This document shows positions 1-11,863 of a stretch of 64,000 nt of DNA, piece after piece. Position 1 is the stretch's first letter, and every line of letters starts with the position of its first letter. The stretch is from Arabidopsis thaliana (taxonomy: Eukaryota; Streptophyta; Magnoliopsida; Brassicales; Brassicaceae). The notes below the pieces were generated by a model, which saw nothing but the letters and a program-made list of their open reading frames with translations, searched no databases and was not told the origin of the DNA. The stretch is taken from the NCBI RefSeq assembly GCF_000001735.4, contig NC_003070.9:19205971-19269970 (forward strand), given 5' to 3'. Both the position numbers and the translations under genes were made by a program.

Positions 1-483
1 GCAAAGAATTGTTCAGGTCAGTAACTTTGCACTCTGATGTGTCTTCCTCTCCTCTCGAGACCAAACTTTAAAACGCGAGATCCAATGTTTCAGGTTATCA
101 CAACGCAAGCAAGCGTAAATATGTGTAATGCAACAGTTGACTTTCTTGAAGATGAGACTCCTCCTTTCCCGCCGACTGTGAACAATAAAACCTTGCACCT
201 GTTTTACAAGAACGTTTCAGTGGATATGTTAGGGATTGAGAATTATGTTGAGACGCTACCAGTGATGGTATCAGAGGATTTTGCTTTCTACCAACAAGCA
301 ATCCCGGGACATTTTAGCTTTGTTGGGATGCAGAACAAATCTCATTCACCAATGGCGAACCCTCACTCTCCGTTTTTTGAAGTTAATGAAGAATTACTCC
401 CTTATGGTGCTTCCCTTCTTGCTTCTTTGGCCACAAGATATCTTCTTGACTCATCTTCATCGCCAAATAAAGATGAACTTTGA
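1..483 (+). CDS. ILL5: IAA-amino acid hydrolase (M20 amidohydrolase), 3' end only
   Basis: This is the C-terminal part of an auxin-conjugate amidohydrolase, a family that releases free IAA from amino-acid conjugates in the ER. Bases 1-16 are the end of one exon, 17-93 an intron (GT at 17, AG at 92-93), and 94-483 the last exon. The visible part carries the family's SEDF segment and the conserved PHSP histidine, which in relatives is a metal ligand. It ends in KDEL, an ER-retention signal. From memory it resembles IAR3/ILL5; position beside this kinase cluster suggests ILL5, a tandem duplicate of IAR3. A polyadenylation-like AATAAA lies near 584. The start and catalytic core are outside the window, so activity cannot be judged. 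Confidence 0.85.
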
Positions 484-887
484 TGCCAACTTTGGATCTC
501 TCTTCTTCATCTCATGTACCTATCGAAAATGTCAACCATGGTTACATGGTAACAGTTATTCCCTGTAATTCTCAGTTGTCAATCAATAAAATAAACGGCA
601 GTGTCAAGTTCTATTAGTTACGGAGTCTAAGTCACCAAAGAGAAACAGAGGAGGACAGAAAACTGGAAGTTCCTTAGGTCACAAGTAAAGGCCTTGCAAA
701 ATTTCCCCATACAAAACCCTAGTCAGACCCAAACTATAAACGGTAAGAAAAATCCTCATATCTGGATCAAGCCTGTATGCACAACGATTTTTTTGGTTAT
801 ATCAACTCACAAAAAAAGAAGAAGACATATATAACAAATTATTTTCAGAGACCACAAAACATTACAAAAAACAAAATCAATAAATAA
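484..887. other. Intergenic space between convergent genes
   Basis: About 400 bp between the stop codons of ILL5 and the At1g51790-like gene. It should hold both 3' UTRs. An AATAAA-type signal for the + gene is near 584, and A-rich DNA at 800-885 would serve the - gene. I see no ORF or repeat of note. Confidence 0.6.
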
Positions 888-3800
888 TCATCTCAAACGA
901 GGAGGTGGATTAGATCCAAAGCCAAGTGCAAGCTCTTCAAGTGAATCTGTTGATCCAACCGGCAAATGCTTTTTCCTCTCAACTTCTACAGCTAAACTCT
1001 CCTTAAGAGCCGTCACCACTTGACTCATCCCAGGTCTGTCGCCCGAATTTCGACAAACGCAAGCCACGGCTATTTCCACGGTCTTGAATGCCGAGTTTGG
1101 GTCATAGTCTCCGCAAAGACTCGGGTCAAGAATCTCTACAATATTTTCTCTTGAAAGCAAAGACTCAACCCATTGACTTATATGCATCCTTTCCTCATTC
1201 TTTATGATAGCGGGTTTCGCAGTAACGATCTCTAATAGAACTACACCGAAACTGTACACATCACTCTTCTCTGTTAACATGTTTGATGTGTAATACCTGC
1301 AATGACAGATCAATCTTCATTTGAAGAAAACCAAAAAAAGGAAGAACATTTATTATTTTACGAAGTTTTGAGCTTACTCGGGGTCAACATATCCAGGAGT
1401 CCCAGCAATAGCTGTATTCAAATGACTTCCCTCGGCTGCATCAAACGCTCTCGAAAGGCCAAAACCGCCTAACTTCGCATTGAAACTTTCATCTAAGAAT
1501 ACATTTGTACACTTGACGTTTCTATGAATGATCGGCGGCTTGCAACCAGTATGCAAATACTCAAGTCCTATAATTCAGTCGCAATAACAGAACATGTTTT
1601 ATAAACAGAACTCCAAATAGAAATTGTTTCAGTCCAATACAGGAGAGAGTTTCAAATGCTAACCTTGCGCGACATCAACCGCGATACCGAGCCTATCTTC
1701 CCAGCTAAAAACAGTTGTACTGTTCTCTGCACAAGAGAAGATCATAACTGAGATATTGGTCTTACTTGAAGAAGTATGTAAGGCAGAACAAGATTTCAAA
1801 ACCTGAGATATGTTGTTTCAAGTTTCCATTAGCCATGTACTCGTATATAACCGCCATTTTATCGCCTTCGTTGCAGTAACCAAGCATGGTTATAAGGTTT
1901 TTATGATGAATTCTGAAAAGATGTTTGACCTACAATAAACTCTTCTAAGTCTCTTTTCATTAACTCTCAACAAAAAACAAAAAAATTGGTTAGTAAACAG
2001 AGCATATACCTCTGCTCTGAGTTGTTTGTAGCCTTGAGAAGATAGTGAAGAAACAAGCTTGACAGTTACTTCTTTACCATCTAACTTTCCAAGGTAGTTT
2101 CTTCCAAATCCTACCTTCCCTTGATCTCTATCAAACCCATTTGTAATGTTCACAATCTCTGCATATGTAAACTTCCTATTTGATGGTTCCAAATCAAACG
2201 CATCAACCGCTGTTTCATTCCCTCCGTAGTCTGTCATTCCGCTCTCTATTCTCTGTAAAGATGGTCTTGTTGAAAAACCGGTTTCTCTTCGCTGCATAGA
2301 TGGACGCATTGAACCAGTATCTCTCCTCTGTAATGACGGTCCATTACTCGTAGCTGTAACTGTCCGGTTAATCGTTCGACCTGCAGCAAAAACCATACAC
2401 ATCACCAACAACCTCTTCCCATAAACTTGAAAACATGTAACTTCACTAAAACATACCTTGTTTCTTTTTTCTCATGAGGATTAAAAATATAGCTGCAGAT
2501 ATGATAAAAAGAAGAAGCAGCCCTGCAAGTGATGCAACTAAAGGAATGACAAAGCTGGGAAGTTTATTCTTCTTTGATCTATTTTGTGAGACCTCTTCAC
2601 ACGCATTTGCAGAACAAATACTTGGATTCCCACTGATACTGCATTAGATACTAAGGATTATGAGTTAACCGTCGGTTTCTCAAAACATATATAGGATGAG
2701 AAAGAAAAGTGTTTTTTTTTTGAAGTACCTAAACGAGTCTAGTCTCTCTATGAGACTAGAGGGTATAGGACCACTAAGCTGGTTGTTCGCCAAATGTCTA
2801 CAAAACCCACAGTAGATAATGTCATTTACTACATACTATAAGCTGTGAGTTCTTTTAAGATTAGTTCTTTGAGAAAATACATACAGGACTCTCAGGAATT
2901 GGAGTTGCGCTAAGAAAGCTGGTACTGCAGGTCCACTCAAATTGTTATTTGATAAGTCCCTGAAAGTTAAATATATGAGAAACTTCTACTATTTTTCATA
3001 CCTTTATACCAATAAGAGAATAAACTTACAGAATTTGCAACTGCGAAAGACGCGATATATCAGACGTTATCTCTCCAGTCAATCCGGCGGACGATAAGTT
3101 TCTGTTGCATAGAGCTAATAACTTCTGAGACTCACTCAAGATTGAGAGAAGGAAACTGTTTATAAGACACTTACAATGCTATTACTCTTGGCATGTTTGT
3201 GCCATTGAAGCTACAATTCAGACCTTCCCATGTGTAAGCTTGAGGCACACACACGTCTCCTTCCCAGTTTCTCTTGACTTTATATGCAGACTTAATATTC
3301 CTCATAGCAGAAACTATAAACATTCAAAAAGACCGGGAGAATGAGAAAATGCAGAGGTCTGAAATGGAAAAGCAGAGGAATGAGAGAGCTTACGGTCGTT
3401 TGGATCCGTTGATGATTGTGGAAGTTTGTTTACAAAGTAAGTCTCCATAGCATTGATCAGAGGTGGAAGAGATGAACTCTGAGTCTGACGAAGAGAAAAC
3501 TGGAAGCTCTCTGCTTTCAAAGGGTTTGAAGTGAACAAGGCTAAGGTCCGGAAGTAGTTAAGACTTAACGGTTCCCCAAAAGACTTCCCGTTCAACAAGA
3601 TCACGAATTCTCTTGTTTCTACGGTTCCGGAATTAGGTTGTTGAAGTTCCGTGAAATACAAGTAAAAGAAAAACTCAAGAGACGGATCATCTGGAATCCA
3701 TCCAAAATCTACAAATCCTCTTGGATTATCTGGTACAATTCCAGTTCTCATTACAACTTGTGGAAGACGGAAATTACCGGTACTGTTGCTTGTGAGAGAA

Positions 3801-4604
3801 GTCGACGGGTCACTTAACGGCTTCGTCCCATTTGGCGTGGCGGGAAACCAAATCCGATCAAAAACATCGTTTGGATACCTAACCGTTAGATTTGTCGTTG
3901 ATCCAAAATCCAACCGTTGAAATAGTTGAAGTGATTCAGATTGAGCTGCATAGGAAGAATTCGGCAACTGTCTAAGTTCCAATACCGATATAAAAGGCGT
4001 ACCATTTCCTGTATTCACTAAACACACTTGTATTGTATCTGTCAACACATAATATATGATCTCCTTGGACACTGTTTGCAGAGGAGACACCAATTCAACA
4101 GTGTCCCATTTGTTTGGACCTAAGTGAAGATCGAAACCCGGTATCTCGTTTCTCGAATCGTAGTTACCGTACATAAAATCCGCCCGGATCAGATACTTGG
4201 TGCTGCTATTAACAGCAATAGTGTAACAGTTTCTGATTCCCTCTGGAAAACTTCTGACGGACCACATGCTCTGCTTCATATTTTGTCTATTTTCAGGCGC
4301 AACGAAATAGCTTGTCCCTGTATCCGTATAACTTGAATCCGAAACATACTTAATATCGGTCGATGTTTCCGTGTAGCTGGAATTTTCTGGTTGTAACCCG
4401 CAATCTATGCTAATGAACCCTATTCAGATGTTTAAAAACCAGTTTTTAACTTAAAATTTCTCTGTTTTTTCATCATGTAGATAAAAGATCAAAGAAGAGC
4501 ATAATCTATAATTTGACCAAACCTGATTGATCCTGGGCAATGGCAAGATTGAGAAGAGCCACACAACAAATGAACGTAAGCGCCTTCGCCTTCGATGTCA
4601 TCAT
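888..4604 (-). CDS. Malectin-like LRR receptor kinase with degenerate catalytic motifs (probable pseudokinase)
   Basis: Twelve exons: 4523-4604, 3394-4419, 3175-3313, 3030-3101, 2885-2959, 2729-2797, 2457-2638, 2010-2380, 1803-1929, 1664-1726, 1378-1567, 888-1296; 2805 nt, 934 residues. Order: signal peptide ending near AIAQDQSG, malectin-like ectodomain, a GDVC stretch where the paralogues have GDPC, LRRs, membrane helix, kinase. The exon that is split in the SIF genes (malectin parts 1 and 2) is a single exon here. The kinase is odd: the glycine loop reads GKVGFG (middle Gly lost), HRD is HRN, and DFG is GFG, while the beta-3 Lys (VTVKL) remains. The juxtamembrane exon is about 41 residues longer than in paralogues and holds three imperfect RPSLQRRETG-type repeats. 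Probably At1g51790. Catalysis is unlikely; a scaffold or ligand-binding role is inference. Confidence 0.9.
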
Positions 4605-5381
4605 TTCGGTTCTTCAAACAGCAGAAACAACCATCATCTCCTATTTCTTAAAACTGGTTTATCCATTTCTGAGAAACACCAGAGTTTTTTTTGGGTTCAA
4701 AGTCAACAACTTGAAGACAATGTCAACTCTTTGGTAGATATCAATTTTGTGTGCTCACAAGTCACAACGTATAAATCATTATCTAACAGCAAGTAGAACA
4801 CTAATCAACAAGAAAGCCAACTTGTTTTTTCTTTAGTTGATTTCTTTAGATAACTTGTGTATATGTTAATGAACAAGTCAACGATATGTGTAGACAAAAA
4901 CCAGAGACTTTCTTAATTTCTTTGGTTTGACCAAAACAAAATGCTTATGTTCACATGGGTTCTCTACTCTGTAATTGTTCTGTAAAAAATGGGTCAGAAA
5001 ATCTATAACTTTGTAACCTAACAAGACAATTGGGTAAAAAGTGTCTTGCACCATGATTTGTTTGAACAAAACCACTTGGTAAATGGTGTGTAAATCAGAA
5101 ACTTGTGTCGGAAGAATCAATATAAAGGGAGATTGTTGCTGAGAATTTGTATCAAATCGATATTCTGATACCGAAAATAGTTAAAATTGTAGTAAATTAA
5201 GGGTTATTTTGAAGTGATTAGTTTATTTTTTGTAAATTCTTGCAAATTTCCTTTTTTTGATAGAAAAAAGTTGTTATGCCTACGACTAGTACAAAAGAGA
5301 AAACCTAATTAAGATCTTCACGTAAGTTGACCTAGCTACACGCTTACTTTTTTTTTCCTTCTCCTGAAGTCTGTCGGAATA
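4605..5381. promoter_or_regulatory. Bidirectional upstream region
   Basis: This separates the start of the - strand kinase gene (ATG at 4604) from the + strand small ORF at 5382, so it probably contains both promoters. TTGAC/GTCAA W-box cores occur, for example near 4697, 4873 and 4926. No other structure is evident. ORFs read through 4527-5120 look like chance. Confidence 0.4.
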
Positions 5382-5760
5382 ATGGCGAATTTGCAACGTT
5401 TTTGGCTGATGAGAAAGGTCTTCACCACCGGTTGTGGTTTGACTTCACCAGCAGGTGCTGGAGTTATGTCTCATAGGATTCTTCGTACATCCTTAAACAA
5501 CCATTATTCTCACAATGTCTTTACTAATTTCACAAGAGGCTTTGCAACTAAACCTAAAGAGAAAGACAATAAAAACACACAAAAAAGTTAAGAAGACAAG
5601 ACAAGTAGAGGAGAAGAAGAAAAACGTGGCAGCGATAATGAAAGGTGCAGCAGTATTGGATCCATAGATTCCTGAGCGACTTCCATGTTATAAAACAGGT
5701 CATTCTTCCACTTGGACGTCCTGTGAATGTAATGGCTATCAGGGTTTCTCATAGTTTTCA
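5382..5760 (+). pseudogene. Small gene with mitochondrial-type N terminus, apparently frameshifted
   Basis: A 69-codon ORF runs 5382-5591. Its N terminus is rich in Arg, Ser, Thr and hydrophobic residues with almost no acidic residues, and contains an RGFATK stretch, which is typical of plant mitochondrial presequences. At an A-rich tract (about 5575-5587) the frame stops. Shifting frame there opens a Lys/Glu-rich segment containing NVAAIMKGAAVLDP, then a TAG near 5667, then a Cys-containing stretch to about 5750. The abrupt stop in a homopolymer followed by protein-like sequence in another frame suggests a decayed gene. I do not recognise the family. It could also be a real short protein. 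Confidence 0.4.
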
Positions 5761-5994
5761 TTGTTTTCAGAAATTCACCCTCAGATTTGTTTCATACCTT
5801 TAGGCTAATCTGTCCCACATCGTAGACAATGGACTCGTTGTGCCATTGAAATTAAAGTCTCCTCTCCTCCTGTTACTTGATATATGCATATTAAGAAAGT
5901 ATTATTTATCGAATCATCCATGATTCTGATTTATAATTAAAGTACATGTACACTGTACAGTAATACAGTATGATGATTTTTTTGGTCAAAACCT

Positions 5995-6025
<31 letters not shown>

Positions 6026-8232
6026 CAACAGCTAATGATATGATTTTTCTTTACTTCAACATTTTCTACTAAAATGCTATTATTTCTAAATAAGATATTT
6101 TATACTAGAAGTCTAGAAGTAAGAAACTAAAAGTCCATAAACAAGATTTCGCGTCGCTAAGCAAATACGCATAATCAGTTCTAACATACATTTATAGAAT
6201 TTACTTTAAATTTTGTTTTCAGGAAAAGAAACAAAAAACGAAAAGTCAACGGCTGACATCAAAACAAACCAAAGTCAACAGTCAAACCTTAATAAGGTTA
6301 GGCCATGTGCACTCGTTTCTTCTCGAGATATTTGGAAATCGGATATCGACATTCGCCGATCATGTCCAAAAGTATACTATTTAGACCACTTGATTTTGGT
6401 TTTTGATTTTTTGTTTCCTTTTGTATTTATGTATAACTATATATTCTTTTAAACATGTTGATAATAAATGTGTCGTGGCTGAAAATTTTTTAAATAAAAT
6501 TAAAGCAGTTTAGGGCATCTAAAAGCTATTAGCTAGTGCGGAATCAGTAGGGTTTAGAAGATCCAAATCTTTTTTTCTTTCGAACAAAATAATCCACAAA
6601 TTTTTAAAAATTGATTAATTTATCGATTTAAATCATTTTCTCAGAAAATGTAGAGATACCAACTTCTTTAGAAAATAGATTTTTCGCATGATTTAACAGT
6701 TCGTAACAAAATAAAAATTACTTTTTTGCCAAAAAAATAAATTAAATTAATTACTTATACATTAGTATATGTTGAAAAAGATTTCACTATAGAATTAACA
6801 AGAAGATAACATATGTAGTTAAACATATCGTAATAAATAAAAAATTAATCGATTTTTAAAGTTCGTATATTTGAATTTTTGATATTCTCATGACTTTTTT
6901 TTTCTTCAACAATATTCTCATGACAATAATACGTTTAATGGTGAATTTTGAGAATCTTTTACTGTAGTTAATTTTCAATAATAAACAACCAATTGTGGAA
7001 GCCTCTTTGATCGGTACTCAAGTTTTAGAGGTTTTTACATTAGAGAGTGGTTACAAATGCTAGAGATAAGACTGTTTATCGTTGGTATGACACATGTATA
7101 TAATAATCGTCAGTAAAAGATCACGTTTTGCTGAGAAAACTGAACATCGTGGAATTGTTTGAAATCCGAATGATTGATCCTACTATATATAGTAGGATTA
7201 GATTAGGATATTTATGATGATAATATAGTAAAGAAGAAAATAAATTACAACCAAAATTATAACTTTCGAGTTCTCTAAAGGAAATTATTTAAATTAAGAA
7301 ATATTTTCTATTTATGTAATATTTTCAATATAAATACAAATTAATTTACAGCAGCTTTATACTAAATATCAATAATTAACATGAGACATTTACGAATTAA
7401 AAAACTGTTTCAATTGTTACATGTCTATTAATATATAGAAGATGCATGTATATCGCCCCACTAGGCTATGATTCTTGTAATAATGATGCCAAATTGATAT
7501 TGACCATATATTTTTCTCTCATTTTTTTTTTTTTTTGGTTCAGTGAAGTCGTGGTCGTCTCTCCATAATCAGAGTTGTTTTATTGGTGCATGTATTATTA
7601 GCTCCTCACCAAGTCACCAACCACTTTCCTTCTGACTTCTCAAAATTTAATGTTTCGTTTCGTTTTAGTTTTCGTAAAAAAATTCAACTGAATTATGGTT
7701 ATAACTTATAAACTTTCATTAAATCAAAACATATTTCTAATGTTTTTCTTGCCTTTTTTTCTGGTGAACAATCAACATATATTTTTCAGTAAGCTCCATA
7801 CCCTCGTCAGATTTATTACAGATCAATGAAGTGTAGCTTATTGGCAGAAAGACAATCTTCTTCAATGACTTAACCAGATGAATATTTAGTTAAAACAATA
7901 GTTTAAATATTTTAAAATCGAAATTATTGGTGAAATTTTAAGATTAGCTAAATTTTCCCCGTAATGTCATTGTCTAACTCGAATTTAGAAATTCTGCATT
8001 TTTGTTATACGTCAACGCCTCTTAACGTAAAAAAATTCACAATTGGTCACCTCTACCAAAAGGTTGACTTTGAGCTCATCATAATAGTAACCAGTACTAA
8101 CGCGGTTCAGACAAAAAGAAAACAATTCCATCTTTCATTTCTTTAATTACACCACATATATCTTCTTTTGATTCTTCACTTTCTAGTCTCACAAAAACAA
8201 GGAAACAATTAAAACCAAAGTGACGAATATTA
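5761..8232. other. AT-rich intergenic and upstream region of IOS1
   Basis: No convincing gene. There is a T-run of about 28 nt near 5997-6025, a 22-bp perfect palindrome at 7177-7198, and W-box cores (for example 6247-6290 and GTTGAC near 8062). Codons at 6213-6452 and 7964-8146 are open by chance: composition is unlike protein and there is no supporting context. Confidence 0.5.
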
Positions 8233-11200
8233 ATGGCGTTTTCTTCTTGTTTTCTCTTAGTTCTTCTGCAAATCTTCTCAGCTTTACTTCTTTGTCTTGC
8301 TCAAGATCAGTCAGGTAAAAAAATATAACATCTTCATTGATTCAAAAGTTTCTTCTAAAGCTTTTTCTTTGCTTTGTTCTCAGGATTCATCAGTTTGGAT
8401 TGCGGTTCGCCTAGAGAAACTAGCTTTCGTGAGAAAACAACAAACATTACTTACATTTCCGATGCGAATTTCATCAATACCGGTGTTGGTGGAAGCATCA
8501 AACAAGGATACCGGACTCAGTTTCAGCAACAAACATGGTATAATAAATAGCTTTCTCAAGATCAATGAATGTTATCTTAAAACCTAACACTTTTACTTCT
8601 TCCACAAGGAACCTACGGAGTTTTCCACAAGGCATAAGAAACTGCTATACCTTAAACCTAACCATAGGCGACGAATATCTAATCAGAGCCAATTTCCTTC
8701 ACGGCGGTTATGACGACAAACCCTCAACGCAATTCGAGCTCTACCTCGGACCTAATCTTTGGTCTACAGTTACAACCACGAACGAGACCGAAGCATCAAT
8801 CTTTGAGATGATTCATATCTTGACCACTGATCGTTTACAAATCTGTCTGGTCAAGACAGGAAACGCAACGCCTTTTATCTCCGCTTTAGAGCTTCGTAAA
8901 CTCATGAACACAACTTACTTGACTCGACAAGGTTCCTTGCAGACCTTCATCAGAGCAGACGTTGGCGCGACTGTTAACCAAGGCTACAGGTTTATAAGTT
9001 TCAAAACCCTAATGTTAAAAGTTAGTCTGAAAAGGCTTCTAAATATACTCTGTTTTTCTTTGTCTTAGGTACGGAATCGATGTGTTTGATCGTGTCTGGA
9101 CTCCGTATAATTTCGGAAACTGGTCACAGATTAGTACCAATCAGTCAGTGAATATAAACAATGACTATCAACCACCAGAGATTGCTATGGTCACAGCCTC
9201 TGTTCCAACAGACCCGGACGCAGCTATGAACATTTCGCTAGTCGGGGTGGAACGTACTGTGCAGTTCTACGTTTTTATGCATTTTGCAGAGATTCAAGAG
9301 CTCAAATCCAATGATACAAGAGAGTTCAACATCATGTACAATAACAAGCATATCTATGGACCTTTTAGACCACTTAATTTCACCACGTCTTCCGTATTTA
9401 CACCTACCGAAGTTGTCGCCGATGCAAATGGGCAGTACATATTTTCGCTTCAAAGAACAGGAAATTCGACTTTACCTCCTCTGCTCAACGCTATGGAGAT
9501 TTATTCGGTTAACTTGTTGCCGCAACAGGAAACTGATAGAAAAGAAGGTTGGTAAAACTTATTTCTTTATTGTTGATTAAGAACCAAACTTTTACTTACC
9601 TAATGAAAATATGTTTTCAGTTGATGCAATGATGAACATCAAGTCGGCTTACGGCGTGAACAAGATTGACTGGGAAGGAGATCCTTGCGTGCCGCTGGAT
9701 TACAAGTGGTCTGGTGTTAATTGCACTTATGTTGACAATGAGACCCCAAAGATCATTTCTTTGTAAGTATAGAGTTTGTTCTGTTTTTAAAGCAGAGTTT
9801 TGATTTGTTCTTCTTCATATGATTTTCACAAAAGGTTTTTAATTGTTTTTTGATTTTTGGAAACAGGGATCTGTCTACAAGTGGCTTGACCGGAGAGATC
9901 TTAGAATTTATATCAGACCTTACCAGTTTAGAAGTTCTGTAAGTAGTTAACATGCTCAGAAAATGCATTAAAGTTTTGCTTTAAGTCGTATGTTTTGATG
10001 GGTTACATTTGATTTTCTTGCAGTGACTTGTCTAACAATTCTTTAACTGGTTCAGTCCCAGAGTTTCTAGCTAATATGGAAACCTTAAAACTCATGTAAG
10101 CTCAAACGCATTTTATTAACACCAAAAGGTTAACAAACGTTAACCTATATTCACTCTGTTTTGTATAGAAATCTATCTGGAAATGAGCTAAATGGCTCTA
10201 TCCCTGCAACTCTCCTTGATAAAGAACGACGAGGATCTATTACGTTAAGGTAATAATCCGTGCTTATGAGGAAACAAATATCAAAAGAAGAATGAAATGC
10301 TTATGAGTTTTCTAATAATCAAAATTTTATTTTAATCTATGTGAAAACTCTAGTATCGAAGGAAATACCGGGCTTTGTTCATCTACATCATGCGCTACCA
10401 CGAAAAAGAAGAAGAAAAACACTGTTATTGCACCTGTTGCAGCATCACTTGTTTCAGTATTCCTCATTGGAGCTGGAATCGTTACTTTCCTTATCCTCAA
10501 GAGGAAGAAGAGAACCAAGCTTGGTTTGAATCCTAATTCAGGAACTGGTACAACACCGTTACATTCGAGGTCTCACCACGGTTTTGAACCTCCCGTTATA
10601 GCGAAAAACCGGAAATTGACTTACATTGATGTTGTTAAGATCACAAACAACTTTGAGAGGGTTCTTGGTAGGGGTGGTTTTGGTGTGGTTTATTACGGCG
10701 TCTTGAATAATGAACCAGTTGCGGTAAAGATGCTCACTGAGTCCACTGCACTTGGTTACAAACAGTTTAAAGCCGAGGTAATAACAGATTGAACCAAATG
10801 TTTCTCTTAACTATTATTAGAAATGGTGTTTTGATTGCGTCTTGGATCTGTTTTTGTTTTGTTTACTTTTTAGGTTGAGTTGCTTCTTAGAGTTCATCAC
10901 AAAGATCTCACATGTCTTGTTGGATATTGTGAAGAAGGAGATAAAATGTCTCTAATCTATGAGTTCATGGCGAATGGTGACTTGAAAGAGCACTTATCAG
11001 GTATGGTTTTTATACAAAATCAATGTTTTAACATTGTGGTTTTTAGTTTTATGATTCTGATATATATTGTTTCAAAAATTTGATTTCAGGGAAGCGTGGA
11101 CCGTCGATACTAACTTGGGAAGGAAGGCTTCGTATAGCAGCGGAATCAGCGCAAGGATTGGAATATTTGCACAATGGATGCAAACCGCAAATAGTTCACC

Positions 11201-11863
11201 GCGACATTAAGACTACTAACATCTTATTAAACGAGAAATTTCAAGCTAAGCTTGCGGATTTCGGGCTTTCACGGTCTTTTCCACTTGGAACTGAAACTCA
11301 CGTCTCAACCATAGTTGCTGGAACTCCCGGATATCTTGATCCTGAGTAAACCTTAAACACTTTTCTTTAAAACAACTATTGATTTTTCTTTTTCGTGTTA
11401 ACTCTAAACATTGTGGCTTTTCCTTTTTCTCTTGTTTTTATTTTCCAGATACTACAGAACTAATTGGTTGACCGAGAAAAGTGATGTGTTCAGCTTTGGT
11501 GTTGTTCTACTAGAGCTAGTAACAAACCAACCCGTGATAGACATGAAAAGAGAAAAATCACACATAGCTGAATGGGTAGGTTTGATGCTATCAAGAGGAG
11601 ACATTAACAGCATTGTAGATCCTAAGCTTCAAGGAGACTTTGATCCAAACACGATATGGAAAGTTGTTGAGACCGCAATGACTTGCCTGAATCCGTCTTC
11701 TTCACGGAGACCGACAATGACTCAAGTCGTAATGGATCTGAAAGAATGTCTGAACATGGAGATGGCAAGAAACATGGGAAGCCGTATGACGGATTCAACT
11801 AATGATTCTTCAATTGAGCTGTCCATGAATTTCACAACAGAGCTTAATCCAGGAGCTAGATGA
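8233..11863 (+). CDS. IOS1: Malectin-like LRR receptor kinase IOS1
   Basis: Twelve exons: 8233-8314, 8384-8537, 8609-8989, 9069-9547, 9621-9762, 9867-9938, 10024-10095, 10169-10249, 10354-10777, 10874-11000, 11090-11345, 11449-11863; 2685 nt, 894 residues. Order: signal peptide (ending LAQDQSG), malectin-like ectodomain with many NxS/T sites, WEGDPC, LRRs coded by 72-nt exons, helix at about 10430-10495, kinase. Motifs are intact: GRGGFG, VAVKM, HRDIK, DFG, and GTPGYLDPE in the activation segment. Two introns differ from the SIF genes: an extra intron at 8538-8608 in the first malectin exon, and no intron between the SAQ and GLEYLH segments. IOS1 (IMPAIRED OOMYCETE SUSCEPTIBILITY 1, At1g51800) is known to act in pattern-triggered immunity and to affect downy mildew susceptibility. 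Only this complete gene of the cluster is on the + strand. Confidence 0.95.

Noticed and set aside
6213..6452. 79-codon + strand ORF
   Set aside because: Low-complexity composition, AT-rich intergenic setting, no domain or neighbour support.
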